Assembly (NCBI RefSeq): GCF_017377655.1
Contig: NZ_JAFREL010000070.1
Location: forward strand, 153,913-217,912
Source: Candidatus Enterococcus ferrettii
GTDB taxonomy: Bacteria > Bacillota > Bacilli > Lactobacillales > Enterococcaceae
DNA: 64,000 nucleotides
Direction: 5' to 3'
Shown here: positions 27,278 to 36,708 of the stretch, in pieces
How the letters are laid out: each line of letters opens with the position of its first letter
How positions within the stretch are numbered: position 1 is the first letter of the stretch
Program-made: the position numbers and the translations under genes
The notes under the pieces: generated by a model
Told to the model about the DNA's origin: nothing
The model's database searches: none
The model's input: the letters and a program-made list of their open reading frames with translations, nothing else

Positions 27278-28951
27278 ATGAAAATTGTGATTATTGGTTC
27301 AGTAGCAGCTGGGACAAGTGTGGCTGCAAAGGCTAGACGAAATACAGAGGAAGCAGAGATTGTTGTCTACGACCAAGACAAGGATATTTCCTATTCAATT
27401 TGCGGGATTCCTTATTATATAGGAGATGAAGTTGAAGAGTTAGATAAGTTGACCCCTAGAAATGCTGCATGGTTTAAAAAGCGTTATAATGTAGATATTT
27501 TTACAGAGCATCGAGTGACAGCTATTCATCCTGAAACTCAAACGCTTGAGGTTGAGAATCTTCAAACAAAGGAGAAGAAAACCGAATCCTATGATGAATT
27601 GGTTTTAGCAACAGGATCCAAACCGATTGTGCCAGAGATTTTTAAAGCACAGCAAGCTAATAGAAATCTTTTTCATGTTCGTACTATTCAAGATGCTGCT
27701 GCCATTCACTCATTTATTGAAAAAGAAAAGCCACAACAAGCTACTATTATTGGTGCAGGCTTTATTGGATTAGAAATGGCAGAGCAATTGGTTCATAAAG
27801 GAATAGAGGTAACTATTATTCAACGTGGCAATCAAGTCATGAAACAAATGGATGCTGATATGGCTTATCGTGTCCAAAAGGAGCTTGAAAAGAATCATGT
27901 TAAGCTCCAACTGAATACAACAATCACAAAAGTAATAGAGAAGGATGGCTATATTACTGAATTAGCAACCAATCAAGAGCAAACAATCAAATCGGATTTA
28001 GTCATTCTTGCAGCTGGTGTTACTCCGAATACTTCACTTATTCAATCGACAACTATTCAATTGGGAAAATCTGGTGCGATTAAAGTGAATAAGAAAATGC
28101 AGACAACGGTACCACATATTTATGCGGTAGGAGATGTTGCTGAGAGCTATTCTGTCATTACAGATAAACCAATATATCGTCCACTTGGATCAACTGCTAA
28201 TAAGATGGGTAGAATTGCTGGTGATATCATCACAGGAGGAACACTGGAACATCGTGGTATTTTAGGAACTGGTATTGTTCGAGTTTTTGATTTAGCGGTT
28301 GCATATACTGGTTTAACAGAAAAAGAAGCTAAATTAGAAGGATTAGAGACAGCTATTCTTTATAATATTAAGCCAGATCATGCGGACTACTTAGGTGGAA
28401 AAGAGCTGACAATCAAAGCTTTAGCAGATAAAAGTAGCGGGAGAATTCTTGGAGCTCAGATTATTGGAGAGCAAGGTGTAGATAAACGAATTGACGTAAT
28501 TGCCACTGCAATTTCATTTGGTGCAGTAGCAGAAGATTTGTTCCATTTAGACCTTGCTTATGCACCACCATTTGCGACAACGAAAGACCCCGTTCTTTAT
28601 ACTGGAATGGCGTTAGATAATGCAATAAGCAATGGAACACCTTTAATGACCCCAACTGAATTGATTGAGCGACAAGCAAGTGGAGAACAACTGCAAATTA
28701 TTGATACTCGTTCCAAAAAACAATATGAAATTTCTTGTGTTAAAGGGGCTATCCATATTCCATTAGCAGAAATACGTGATAGAGTGGCGGAGCTAGATAA
28801 AAATGTAACAACAATCACGTATTGTAATAAGGGCGTAACTGGAAATGCTGCTCAAAATATCCTGTTAAACGAAGGATTTAAAGAAGTCTATAATTTATCT
28901 GGAGGAAATAAAAATTACCAGATAATTGCCCAAATGCTCGCCTCTAACTGA
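27278..28951 (+). CDS. CoA-disulfide reductase-rhodanese fusion of ars clusters
   Basis: The 557-residue protein starts with an FAD-binding GSVAAGTSVAAKARR. It has the single active cysteine of CoA-disulfide reductases at about residue 42 (SYSICGIPYY) and a NAD(P)-binding GAGFIGLEMAEQL. From about residue 455 it continues as a rhodanese domain with active cysteine near 515 (TYCNKGVTGNAAQ). Such fusions are frequent next to acr3 in Firmicutes ars operons. A role in restoring low-molecular-weight thiols or handling As-thiol or sulfane sulfur is plausible but inferred. GGAATGAGG precedes the ATG. Confidence 0.88.
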   Translation: MKIVIIGSVAAGTSVAAKARRNTEEAEIVVYDQDKDISYSICGIPYYIGDEVEELDKLTPRNAAWFKKRYNVDIFTEHRVTAIHPETQTLEVENLQTKEKKTESYDELVLATGSKPIVPEIFKAQQANRNLFHVRTIQDAAAIHSFIEKEKPQQATIIGAGFIGLEMAEQLVHKGIEVTIIQRGNQVMKQMDADMAYRVQKELEKNHVKLQLNTTITKVIEKDGYITELATNQEQTIKSDLVILAAGVTPNTSLIQSTTIQLGKSGAIKVNKKMQTTVPHIYAVGDVAESYSVITDKPIYRPLGSTANKMGRIAGDIITGGTLEHRGILGTGIVRVFDLAVAYTGLTEKEAKLEGLETAILYNIKPDHADYLGGKELTIKALADKSSGRILGAQIIGEQGVDKRIDVIATAISFGAVAEDLFHLDLAYAPPFATTKDPVLYTGMALDNAISNGTPLMTPTELIERQASGEQLQIIDTRSKKQYEISCVKGAIHIPLAEIRDRVAELDKNVTTITYCNKGVTGNAAQNILLNEGFKEVYNLSGGNKNYQIIAQMLASN

Positions 28952-28975
28952 TTTAATGATGAAGGGATTAAATAG

Positions 28976-29155
28976 ATGACAGAAGAAAAAAGAGCGCTGG
29001 CAAGACTTGCTGGTATCTTGGGAGCTTTCCTCGCTGCCAAACTATTAAACTATCAAATAAATGTTAGTATATTTGTAAATTTTGTTATAATTGTTGTGGT
29101 TCTATATGTTTTAGCTAAAAAAAGAGAATCTAAAGCTAAAGAAGACAGAAAATAG
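28976..29155 (+). CDS. 59-residue small membrane protein, unrecognised
   Basis: The frame starts at an ATG preceded by GAAGGG and reads MTEEKRALARLAGILGAFLA at the N-terminus. It contains two hydrophobic stretches (GILGAFLAAKLL and VSIFVNFVIIVVVLYVL) and a charged tail (KKRESKAKEDRK). It starts 24 bases after the disulfide reductase gene and ends before a terminator, so it is the last gene of the ars transcript. No function can be assigned; it resembles a small single- or double-pass membrane accessory peptide. Confidence 0.65.
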   Translation: MTEEKRALARLAGILGAFLAAKLLNYQINVSIFVNFVIIVVVLYVLAKKRESKAKEDRK

Positions 29156-29163
29156 TTTGTCGC

Positions 29164-29197
29164 AAATGCAGTTGCACCTTGACTGCATTTGTTTTTT
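29164..29197 (+). terminator. terminator at end of ars transcript
   Basis: AAATGCAGT pairs with ACTGCATTT around a nine-base loop, followed by GTTTTTT. Confidence 0.9.
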
Positions 29198-29232
29198 GAC
29201 AAAAGAAATATGAGTAAGGAGGTAATGAGTAA

Positions 29233-30168
29233 ATGAGCTATGCACTAGATTTAAAAGGCTTAAAAAAAGTATATGCGACCGGTGTTGAGGCGCTGCGTGG
29301 TATTGATTTAACTGTAGAAGAAGGAGATTTTTATGCACTGCTAGGTCCAAACGGTGCTGGAAAATCAACAACAATTGGAATTATTACCTCACTTGTTAAT
29401 AAGACTGCTGGTCAAGTAAAGGTTTTTGATTATGATATTGATAATGATTTAGAGCGAGCAAAGCAACAGATTGGTCTTGTGCCGCAGGAATTTAATTTTA
29501 ATCCGTTTGAAACGGTTCAACAAATTGTAGTAAATCAAGCAGGATATTATGGTGTCTCAAGAAAAGAGGCACTGAAACGTAGTGAAAAGTATTTGAAGCA
29601 GTCCAATTTATGGGAGAAAAGAAACGTTCGTGCCCGTATGTTATCTGGAGGGATGAAACGAAGACTTATGATAGCTCGAGCATTAATGCACGAGCCACGT
29701 CTGCTAATTCTTGATGAACCAACTGCTGGAGTGGACATTGAGCTTAGAAGAGAAATGTGGGCATTTTTAAAAGAGTTAAATGAAAGTGGCACAACAATCA
29801 TTCTTACAACTCATTATTTAGAAGAAGCAGAGATGCTTTGTCGTAACATTGGAATTATTCAATCAGGTGAGCTAATTGAGAATACAAGTATGAAAGCACT
29901 TCTATCAAAACTACAATATGAGACTTTCATTTTTGATTTAGATAGCTACGACAAAAAGCCTGTGATAAAAGGTTATAAGCACTTTTTTGAAGATGATCTA
30001 ACACTTGCTATAGAAGTTGAACGAAATCAGGGAGTTAATAATATTTTTGAGCAGCTCAATCAGCAAAATATCAAGGTTCTTTCTATGCGCAATAAATCAA
30101 ATAGATTGGAAGAGTTGTTCTTAAAAATTACCGAAGACAAACATCAAAAGGAGGAGAAAAATGTTTAG
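29233..30168 (+). CDS. ABC-2 type exporter ATPase (YadG-like)
   Basis: The 311-residue ATP-binding subunit has Walker A (GPNGAGKSTTIG), the variant signature LSGGMKRRLMIARALM and Walker B (LLILDEPTAGVD). It has a C-terminal extension of about 90 residues typical of drug or polysaccharide-type ABC-2 exporters. AAGGAGG precedes the ATG. The permease gene overlaps its end by 8 bases. It lies between the ars and cad genes on the ICE. The substrate is unknown; location suggests a toxic compound, but that is only inference. Confidence 0.88.
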   Translation: MSYALDLKGLKKVYATGVEALRGIDLTVEEGDFYALLGPNGAGKSTTIGIITSLVNKTAGQVKVFDYDIDNDLERAKQQIGLVPQEFNFNPFETVQQIVVNQAGYYGVSRKEALKRSEKYLKQSNLWEKRNVRARMLSGGMKRRLMIARALMHEPRLLILDEPTAGVDIELRREMWAFLKELNESGTTIILTTHYLEEAEMLCRNIGIIQSGELIENTSMKALLSKLQYETFIFDLDSYDKKPVIKGYKHFFEDDLTLAIEVERNQGVNNIFEQLNQQNIKVLSMRNKSNRLEELFLKITEDKHQKEEKNV

Positions 30169-30931
30169 TATCTACTTTACAGCACTTAAAAGCTTAGCAG
30201 TTAAGGAAACCAACCGTTACCTACGGATATGGGTACAAACTTTAGTGCCTCCTGTTATTACGACCTCATTATATTTTGTTATTTTTGGAAAAATGATTGG
30301 TGGTCGTATTGGTGATATGGGCGGCTTCTCCTATATGGAATTTATTGTACCAGGTTTAATTATGATGTCTGCAATCACAAGTTCTTACGCAAATGTTTCT
30401 TCATCTTTCTTTTCTCAAAAATTCCAAAAGAATATTGAAGAGCTATTAGTTGCACCTGTACCCACACATGTTATTATTTGGGGATTTGTTATTGGTGGAC
30501 TGGGTAGGAGTATCTTAGTTGGGACATTGGTTACAGTCATTTCTCTATTTTTTGTTCCACTTCATGTTTATTCATGGTTTATTGTGGTGATTACATTATT
30601 GATGACTGCAATTTTATTTTCATTAGCAGGCTTAATTAATGGTGTTTTTGCACAATCTTATGATGATGTTTCAATTGTACCAACATTTGTTTTACAGCCA
30701 TTAACTTATTTAGGTGGTGTATTTTACGCCATTTCAATGCTACCACCTTTTTGGCAAGGAGTTTCAAAAGTCAATCCTATCGTTTATATGATTTCTGGGT
30801 TCAGATACGGTTTTCTTGGGACAACTGATGTGCCACTCGTCATTTCTATAACGATTCTAATTCTTTTTATTATCATCCTTTATTCTGTTTGTTGGTATCT
30901 TGTTGATAAAGGGAAAGGGCTGAGAAGCTAG
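30161..30931 (+). CDS. ABC-2 type exporter permease (YadH-like)
   Basis: The 256-residue protein has six membrane segments. It carries the ABC-2 signature region in LQPLTYLGGVFYAISMLPPFWQGVSKVNPIVYMISGFRYGFLG, as in YadH-type permeases. It is translationally coupled to the ATPase gene and starts after AGGAGG. Together they form a minimal exporter. Confidence 0.88.
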   Translation: MFSIYFTALKSLAVKETNRYLRIWVQTLVPPVITTSLYFVIFGKMIGGRIGDMGGFSYMEFIVPGLIMMSAITSSYANVSSSFFSQKFQKNIEELLVAPVPTHVIIWGFVIGGLGRSILVGTLVTVISLFFVPLHVYSWFIVVITLLMTAILFSLAGLINGVFAQSYDDVSIVPTFVLQPLTYLGGVFYAISMLPPFWQGVSKVNPIVYMISGFRYGFLGTTDVPLVISITILILFIIILYSVCWYLVDKGKGLRS

Positions 30932-30983
30932 TAAAGAAGGAATATCAAAGGTTGAGAGAGTAAAAATTAGATTATTAAACAGT

Positions 30984-31034
30984 AAAAAGATAGAAACTTA
31001 TTTGTATTTCAATAATAAGCTTCTATCTTTTTTA
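30984..31034 (+). terminator. terminator after ABC exporter operon
   Basis: AAAAGATAGAA and TTCTATCTTTT form the outer stem, with inner CTTATT/AATAAG, followed by TTTAATTTT. Downstream, 31035-31203 holds no gene that I can support. Confidence 0.88.
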
Positions 31035-31203
31035 ATTTTAATGTCATCAAACGAATTAATTGAACAACAAATGATTGGAACAGGATTCAAATATTGAAAC
31101 TTTTTCTAAGAAATTGCATATAGCGAAAATGACAAAGCTTGCTGTCTGTATAAGTTAGTATCGGAACAAGGGAGCGTTCATAGACAATTGTATGGAATCA
31201 ACA

Positions 31204-31252
31204 TTGACATAATAAATTTGAAAGGCTACAATACAGTTGAGTGATTGCTCAA
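31204..31252 (+). promoter_or_regulatory. cad promoter with CadC-type operator
   Basis: TTGACA (31204-31209) and TACAAT (31227-31232) are 17 bases apart. The inverted repeat TTGAG-N6-CTCAA (31237-31252) follows at the start point, 17 bases before the cadC ATG. This is where an ArsR/SmtB repressor such as CadC would bind. Confidence 0.75.
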
Positions 31253-31269
31253 TTGAAAGGGTGAGAAAT

Positions 31270-31626
31270 ATGAATAAACAAGAATTGATCTGTGATTGCG
31301 ATGTTATACATAAAGAAGTTGTAGAGAAAGTGAAAGAAGTGATGCCTGAAAAACAAGCAATAACTAATTTAACTAGTTTATATAAGGCATTTGCAGATAA
31401 AACTAGATTGGAAATACTGTATGCATTACACGAGAGTGAAATGTGTGTTTGTGATTTGGCTGTGTTGCTGAATATGACGAAATCGGCAATTTCTCATCAA
31501 TTAAAAACTTTAAGGCTCGCTAATCTGGTAAAAAACAGACGTGAGGGTAAGATTGTGTATTATTCACTTACTGACAAACATGTGTATGAAATTTTCGAAC
31601 AAAGTTTCAAGCATGTAGCAGAATGA
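31270..31626 (+). CDS. cadC: CadC-type ArsR/SmtB metal-responsive repressor
   Basis: I chose the ATG at 31270 after GGGTGAG, not the upstream in-frame TTG, which lies in the operator. The 118-residue protein has N-terminal cysteines (LICDCDV) and the metal-site HTH ESEMCVCDLAVLLNMTKSAISHQLKTLRLANLV with a VYYSL wing. This is the cysteine layout of CadC repressors that sense Cd(II), Pb(II) or Zn(II). It lies 16 bases upstream of cadA and very likely represses it. Confidence 0.9.
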   Translation: MNKQELICDCDVIHKEVVEKVKEVMPEKQAITNLTSLYKAFADKTRLEILYALHESEMCVCDLAVLLNMTKSAISHQLKTLRLANLVKNRREGKIVYYSLTDKHVYEIFEQSFKHVAE

Positions 31627-31642
31627 ATCTGGAGGTCCCGAT

Positions 31643-33745
31643 ATGAAGAAAGAGTATATTTTAGAGGGGTTAACTTGTGCAAACTGCGCAGGGAAAATTG
31701 AGAATGACGTTAAGAAAATAAGCGGTATAGAAAATGTGACACTTAACTTAATGAATACGACGTTAGCATTTGATAAGAAAGATGACAACGGTCTTGATGA
31801 AGAAATCGAAAAAATCGTGCATACGTACGAACCAGAAGTTGGTGTTTTTCCTAAACAGGAATATAAAAAAGAACCAACAAAAAATTTGAGTCTTAAAGAT
31901 AATAAGATTTTTCTTCGACTAGTAGTTGGTGCAATTATACTTATATTTGCAGTTATAGCCAACATGCAAGACGGTATAAATGATTGGTTGAAGTTAGCGT
32001 TATTCTTAATCAGTTATGCAATTCTTGGTGGAGATGTATTGTTAAAAGCAATTCGTAATATTTTTAAGGGCCAAGTATTTGATGAAAACTTCTTAATGAG
32101 TATTGCAACGATTGGAGCCTTTATCATTGGAGAAACCGCAGAAGCAGTTGCTGTTATGCTTTTTTATCAAATTGGTGAATTGTTTCAAGATATTGCCGTT
32201 AAGCGTTCTAAAAAATCAATTACAGATTTAATGGATATTCGACCAGATTATGCTAACTTGAAAGTTGGAAACGACATCAAGAAAGTAAAACCTGAAACAA
32301 TAAAGATTGGTGATATCATTATTGTTAAGGCTGGCGAAAAAGTATCTCTTGATGGAATTGTCGTTGCTGGCGAATCCCTGTTAGATACAAAAGCATTAAC
32401 AGGTGAATCGGTCCCACGAAAAACAAAAACTGGAGATAACGTATTGTCTGGTTGTATCAATCAGAGTGGTGTCTTAACGATTGAAGTTACAAAAACATTT
32501 GGTGAATCAACGGTGGCAAAGATTATTGATCTTGTTGAAAATGCTAGTAGTAAAAAAGCCCCCACTGAAAACTTTATCACAAAATTTTCAAGATACTATA
32601 CTCCAGTAGTGGTAATTGTTGCAACCCTATTAGCAGTCATTCCTCCCCTATTCTTTGGTGGTGAGTGGTCTGATTGGGTAAATAGAGGGCTAATCTTTCT
32701 TGTAATCTCTTGTCCATGTGCATTGGTTGTTTCAATCCCGCTAGGTTTCTTTGGTGGAATTGGTGGTGCTTCTAAACATGGTATTCTAGTAAAAGGCAGT
32801 AATTTTCTTGAAGCCTTAAACAATGTTGATACAATTGTATTTGATAAAACAGGAACACTAACAGAGGGAGTATTTGAAGTCACTTCTATTAATACAAGCA
32901 ATGGTTTTACAGAAGAGCAATTAATAGAGTATGGAGCAAAAGCAGAAACACTGTCTAATCACCCAATTGCTATGTCAATTAAGAAAGCTTATGGTAAAGA
33001 GATTGAACACAGTGAACTTGATTCTTATCAAGAAATTGCAGGACATGGAATTAGTGTATTGATTAAAGAAAAACCTGTTCTTGCAGGAAATGAAAAATTA
33101 ATGAAACAGCATAATATTGAGTATATGTCGAACAGCGAAACAGGAACGGTTGTTTATATTGCTATTGATAATGTATTTGCTGGTTCAATTGTGATTTCAG
33201 ATAAAATTAAAAAGGATAGTTTTGAAGCCATTCAATCACTTAAGAGTAAAGGTGTTCAAAAGACAGTCATGCTAACAGGTGATAATAAAGTGATTGCTCA
33301 AAATATTGCTAAAGAATTGTCATTAGATGAAGTTTATTCAGAATTACTTCCAACAGACAAAGTGGATATTTTAGAAAGACTTGAAAATGAGGAAGTTGAC
33401 AAAGGAAAACTAGCCTTTGTCGGTGATGGAATCAATGATGCTCCCGTATTAGCAAGAGCAGATATCGGAATTGCTATGGGCGGTTTAGGGTCAGATGCTG
33501 CTATTGAGGCAGCAGATATTGTCTTAATGACCGATGAACCTTCTAAAATAGCAAAAGCCATTGATATTTCAAGTTTTACAAAGAAAATAGTATGGCAAAA
33601 TATTATTTTTGCATTAGGTGTTAAAGCCATCTTTTTAACTCTTGGTGCATTCGGAATTGCAACAATGTGGGAAGCTGTATTTGCTGATGTTGGTGTATCT
33701 GTATTGGCGATTTTAAATGCTACACGTGTCATAAGATATAAATAA
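31643..33745 (+). CDS. cadA: cadmium/zinc/lead-translocating P-type ATPase
   Basis: This 700-residue P1B-type ATPase exports Cd(II), Zn(II) or Pb(II). It has an N-terminal heavy-metal-binding domain with GLTCANC (residues 9-15), the translocation motif CPC (near 356, SCPCALVVSIPLG), the phosphorylation site DKTGTLTEG (near 400) and the hinge GDGINDAPVL. CTGGAGGTC precedes the ATG. It ends before a strong terminator. One HMA domain and the CPC motif fit CadA better than copper ATPases. Confidence 0.95.
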   Translation: MKKEYILEGLTCANCAGKIENDVKKISGIENVTLNLMNTTLAFDKKDDNGLDEEIEKIVHTYEPEVGVFPKQEYKKEPTKNLSLKDNKIFLRLVVGAIILIFAVIANMQDGINDWLKLALFLISYAILGGDVLLKAIRNIFKGQVFDENFLMSIATIGAFIIGETAEAVAVMLFYQIGELFQDIAVKRSKKSITDLMDIRPDYANLKVGNDIKKVKPETIKIGDIIIVKAGEKVSLDGIVVAGESLLDTKALTGESVPRKTKTGDNVLSGCINQSGVLTIEVTKTFGESTVAKIIDLVENASSKKAPTENFITKFSRYYTPVVVIVATLLAVIPPLFFGGEWSDWVNRGLIFLVISCPCALVVSIPLGFFGGIGGASKHGILVKGSNFLEALNNVDTIVFDKTGTLTEGVFEVTSINTSNGFTEEQLIEYGAKAETLSNHPIAMSIKKAYGKEIEHSELDSYQEIAGHGISVLIKEKPVLAGNEKLMKQHNIEYMSNSETGTVVYIAIDNVFAGSIVISDKIKKDSFEAIQSLKSKGVQKTVMLTGDNKVIAQNIAKELSLDEVYSELLPTDKVDILERLENEEVDKGKLAFVGDGINDAPVLARADIGIAMGGLGSDAAIEAADIVLMTDEPSKIAKAIDISSFTKKIVWQNIIFALGVKAIFLTLGAFGIATMWEAVFADVGVSVLAILNATRVIRYK

Positions 33746-33747
33746 TC

Positions 33748-33788
33748 AGAAGCAGATATTGTAAAAAGTACAATACCTGCTTCTTTAT
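33748..33788 (+). terminator. cadA terminator
   Basis: AGAAGCAG-ATTGTA pairs with TACAAT-CTGCTTCT, followed by TTAT. It lies between the convergent cargo and transfer modules. Confidence 0.88.
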
Positions 33789-33896
33789 CTGAATAGTGTA
33801 AAGAATAATTTTTTAGTTGATTTTACAAAATTAAGCTGCGACAAATATAGTTGTGCGAACTAAAAACTCTTTCTCAAGTATTTTTAGTTTTAAAAT

Positions 33897-34922
33897 TTAT
33901 GGTGTTCCATACCCTATAATATAAGGGCTATTTTTTTCATAACTTAGTTTAGCAATCTTGTCTCCTGAATTACCTTCAATTGTATAAACAACTTCATTTT
34001 CTACTTTCTCCACGATTCCTACATGGTCGCTGACAGAATCACCATCCCAATCAAAAAAAATGATATTGCCACTTTTAGGCAAATTACCTTTCCCTAGCCA
34101 TTGGTTTTTAGCTTTAAAATTTTCAATACCTGTTGGGCAATAAGCAAACCGTTCCATTTTAACACCAGCTTTTTCAGCATTATAAGAAACAAAAATGGCG
34201 CACCATTCAACACGTCCGTTGAAGCCATACCATTGCCAATACTTCATCCCTCCATCATGTGTTCCTTCATCCAATTCTTTAAGTGCTGAGTTTACAATAG
34301 CCGAATTTCCTTGACTATTATTGCCGGAAGTAGAAGTGGTGTACTGTTTAACAATTTGAGCGTAAAACATATTGCCATACGCATAACGATAATCATAGCC
34401 TAAGTTAACAGCTATAGGATTAGTGTAAGTAACTGTTTTTCCACCTGCTTGATTTTTTGAGAATTGAATCGCATTATCCAGAGAGTAGCTCTTACCTGAA
34501 TGACTTAGAAAGCCACCTCCAAAATTATATGATTGTACAATATTTAAAACATCGTATTCTCGGTGTCCTTTCCACATATCTGCAAAATATTTTACGCCAA
34601 CTTCAATGGATTCATTTGGATCTTGAATTGAATTAGGTGGCTTTCCTTGGCTTTCGGAACATTGCATTACATCGGGATATTTTTCTGAATTTCCCCCTGA
34701 TTCTGCCATAATGATTCCTAATAAATAAGGAACCGCTTCGGAAATCTCATTTTTAGCAGCTTCTTTTGTGACTTTATCTTTCCAACGAAGCACTGCTTCT
34801 GGAAGGTTTTGTCCTTCTTCCGAGCCAGAGTTGGTAGTTGAAGAGTCACTTCCAGCAATGAGCATGAAAAATATAAAAAAGAAACCTGCCAGTAATAAAA
34901 GAGATAACTTACGTGGTTTCAT
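33897..34922 (-). CDS. CwlT/Orf14-like bifunctional cell-wall hydrolase
   Basis: The 341-residue protein opens the peptidoglycan for the transfer channel. It has an N-terminal membrane anchor (LSLLLLAGFFFIFFMLIAG). A lysozyme-like muramidase domain follows, with Glu in LLGIMAESGGNS near residue 73. The C-terminal NlpC/P60 or CHAP peptidase domain has Cys near 239 (RVEWCAIFVSYNAEKAG) and His (SDHVGIVEKV). It is the last gene of the minus-strand transfer operon and overlaps the VirB6-like gene by 14 bases. Confidence 0.9.
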   Translation of the reverse strand: MKPRKLSLLLLAGFFFIFFMLIAGSDSSTTNSGSEEGQNLPEAVLRWKDKVTKEAAKNEISEAVPYLLGIIMAESGGNSEKYPDVMQCSESQGKPPNSIQDPNESIEVGVKYFADMWKGHREYDVLNIVQSYNFGGGFLSHSGKSYSLDNAIQFSKNQAGGKTVTYTNPIAVNLGYDYRYAYGNMFYAQIVKQYTTSTSGNNSQGNSAIVNSALKELDEGTHDGGMKYWQWYGFNGRVEWCAIFVSYNAEKAGVKMERFAYCPTGIENFKAKNQWLGKGNLPKSGNIIFFDWDGDSVSDHVGIVEKVENEVVYTIEGNSGDKIAKLSYEKNSPYIIGYGTP

Positions 34923-36696
34923 AGGGCTGTTCCTCTTCTAATTCTGGAGTGCTATAGGCTTCCTGTCTTAAATGACTAATTTCTTTTTCAAGTTGCTTTG
35001 CTTCATGTTGTGTTACTGGAGATGGAGAAGGTGATGAAGGGGTTTCTTCTAGAGAAACATGTTCTATAGTTTCTGTTATCTCTTTATTCTCAACAACTTG
35101 TTCCACAGAAGTTTCAATTTCTTCCGCTAAAGGACTTGGTGCAATTAATGTATCATCAACTTCTTCCATTGGTAATACAGTTTCCGTTATAAAAGGTTCT
35201 GTACTTGTTTCAAAGTCTGATACGTTTTTAACAGGATAGTTTGGCAATTCTGCTGAATCTTTTACACCAACAGTATTTATAGGGAGCGTTTCTTCTTTGG
35301 ATGTCATTGGATATTCATCAAAAGCTGTTGCCGTTTTATCAAGAGAAGTTTCTTCTTCACCAGCTTGCACTAATAAATTATCCTGTAGTTCGTTTTGACG
35401 ATAAGCGTGATCCAATTCTACTCCAGAACGAAGGTAATCATTTTCTGCGGCTTGTGTTTTATAGGCTTGTTCAGCATAGCGATTTTGCTGATCTTCTTTT
35501 TGTGCTCGTTGCTGCTGCCTTTCTTGAAGAGCTTGTTTTGGATTGAAAGAAAAGTCTTTTAACTCTGCTTTTCCTTTGATAAGTGAGCGAACGATTTGTC
35601 CTTTATTCTTCCAAATGAATAGACCTAATAAAACTTTTACGAACAGTCCAACAATCATTGTGACAATGTTTGTTACAACAAAAAAGGAATCTAGCAAATT
35701 TAGAATAGAGAACAAGAGACCAAAACCGAATCCAATCCCTATTTTTGAAGCAAACAGTGTTCCTAGTAACATGAATCCATTTTTTAACAGATGGTGCATG
35801 TTTGGAATCAAAGCTAAAAATAGTAGTGAGGGGAAGAGAAACAGAATTCCGTAAATTAATAGCTGGATTAAAATATTTGCAACCCCAATGATTAGTACCG
35901 CTGTTCCAATCACAATCAGCATAATAAATGTATTTAGTAAAACAGCTACTTTTTCGGTCATACGATCAGAGGTGAGATAAGAATTTTTTTCGGAGTCTTT
36001 TTTTATTTTATCTGCAATTTCGTCTGTCTTTTTTTGATTAAATGTTTCGCCACTTTTAACAAGATAGGATTCAAATTGCTCTTTTGATAAGTCAGTTTTC
36101 CCAAAATTGAGTAAAGCATAAGGTTTAATAACAAATTCATCAAAAATAAGATTTCGGATATTGCTTGTTCCATCTAATTGTTGGTTTGATCCGAGTAAGT
36201 TCTCTGAAATATTGCCATTGCCTTTTGTCAAACTACCACTTGTTAAATCAACTAATTGTCCTTGAACATTTTGAGATAGTATATTCACTTCTTGGATTTT
36301 GTTAGCACCATCCGAAAAGAAGGTCATACTTCCAACATAGATTAAAGTAAAAACACCAAATCGAATTAATGCTTTGCTGATTCCTTTTTCAAAAAAATCT
36401 TTCACTGAAATAACAATCACGAACGTAAAAAGGAGAATTCCTACAACACTGAATAACTTATTGTAAATAGCACCAGTAGTAGAGAATAAATCCGGTAATA
36501 CTCCTTCTAATAAATTTAAACTAAAGAGTTTGTCTATCACATAATCTAATGCCAGAACAAGGTATTTGATTAAGCCAAAGGCAATATTGAGCAACGCATT
36601 TAGCACACTTTGTAAATTTTCATTGATGCTAAACCAGCCGCCTTTTTCAAAAAAGGATTGGAAACTGTCAATATCAAATAAATCTTTTAGTAACAT
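34909..36696 (-). CDS. VirB6-like conjugation membrane protein (Orf15/ConG type)
   Basis: The 595-residue protein has about seven to eight membrane segments in the first 400 residues, then a long hydrophilic tail. The tail is rich in Glu, Gln, Pro and Ser (for example TPSSPSPSPVTQHEAKQLEKEI). This layout and the position between the VirB4-like and CwlT-like genes match Tn916 Orf15/ICEBs1 ConG. The tail is probably cytoplasmic and is likely the fastest-evolving part. Confidence 0.85.
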   Translation of the reverse strand: MLLKDLFDIDSFQSFFEKGGWFSINENLQSVLNALLNIAFGLIKYLVLALDYVIDKLFSLNLLEGVLPDLFSTTGAIYNKLFSVVGILLFTFVIVISVKDFFEKGISKALIRFGVFTLIYVGSMTFFSDGANKIQEVNILSQNVQGQLVDLTSGSLTKGNGNISENLLGSNQQLDGTSNIRNLIFDEFVIKPYALLNFGKTDLSKEQFESYLVKSGETFNQKKTDEIADKIKKDSEKNSYLTSDRMTEKVAVLLNTFIMLIVIGTAVLIIGVANILIQLLIYGILFLFPSLLFLALIPNMHHLLKNGFMLLGTLFASKIGIGFGFGLLFSILNLLDSFFVVTNIVTMIVGLFVKVLLGLFIWKNKGQIVRSLIKGKAELKDFSFNPKQALQERQQQRAQKEDQQNRYAEQAYKTQAAENDYLRSGVELDHAYRQNELQDNLLVQAGEEETSLDKTATAFDEYPMTSKEETLPINTVGVKDSAELPNYPVKNVSDFETSTEPFITETVLPMEEVDDTLIAPSPLAEEIETSVEQVVENKEITETIEHVSLEETPSSPSPSPVTQHEAKQLEKEISHLRQEAYSTPELEEEQPYETT

Positions 36697-36708
36697 AGCA
36701 GCTCCTTT

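Noticed and set aside
32596..32901. Minus-strand frames inside cadA and similar antisense frames in other genes
   Set aside because: They are shadows of strong coding genes with no start signals or family patterns of their own.
35301..35854. Plus-strand frames inside the VirB6-like gene
   Set aside because: They lie opposite a long coding gene in a continuous operon and lack ribosome sites.
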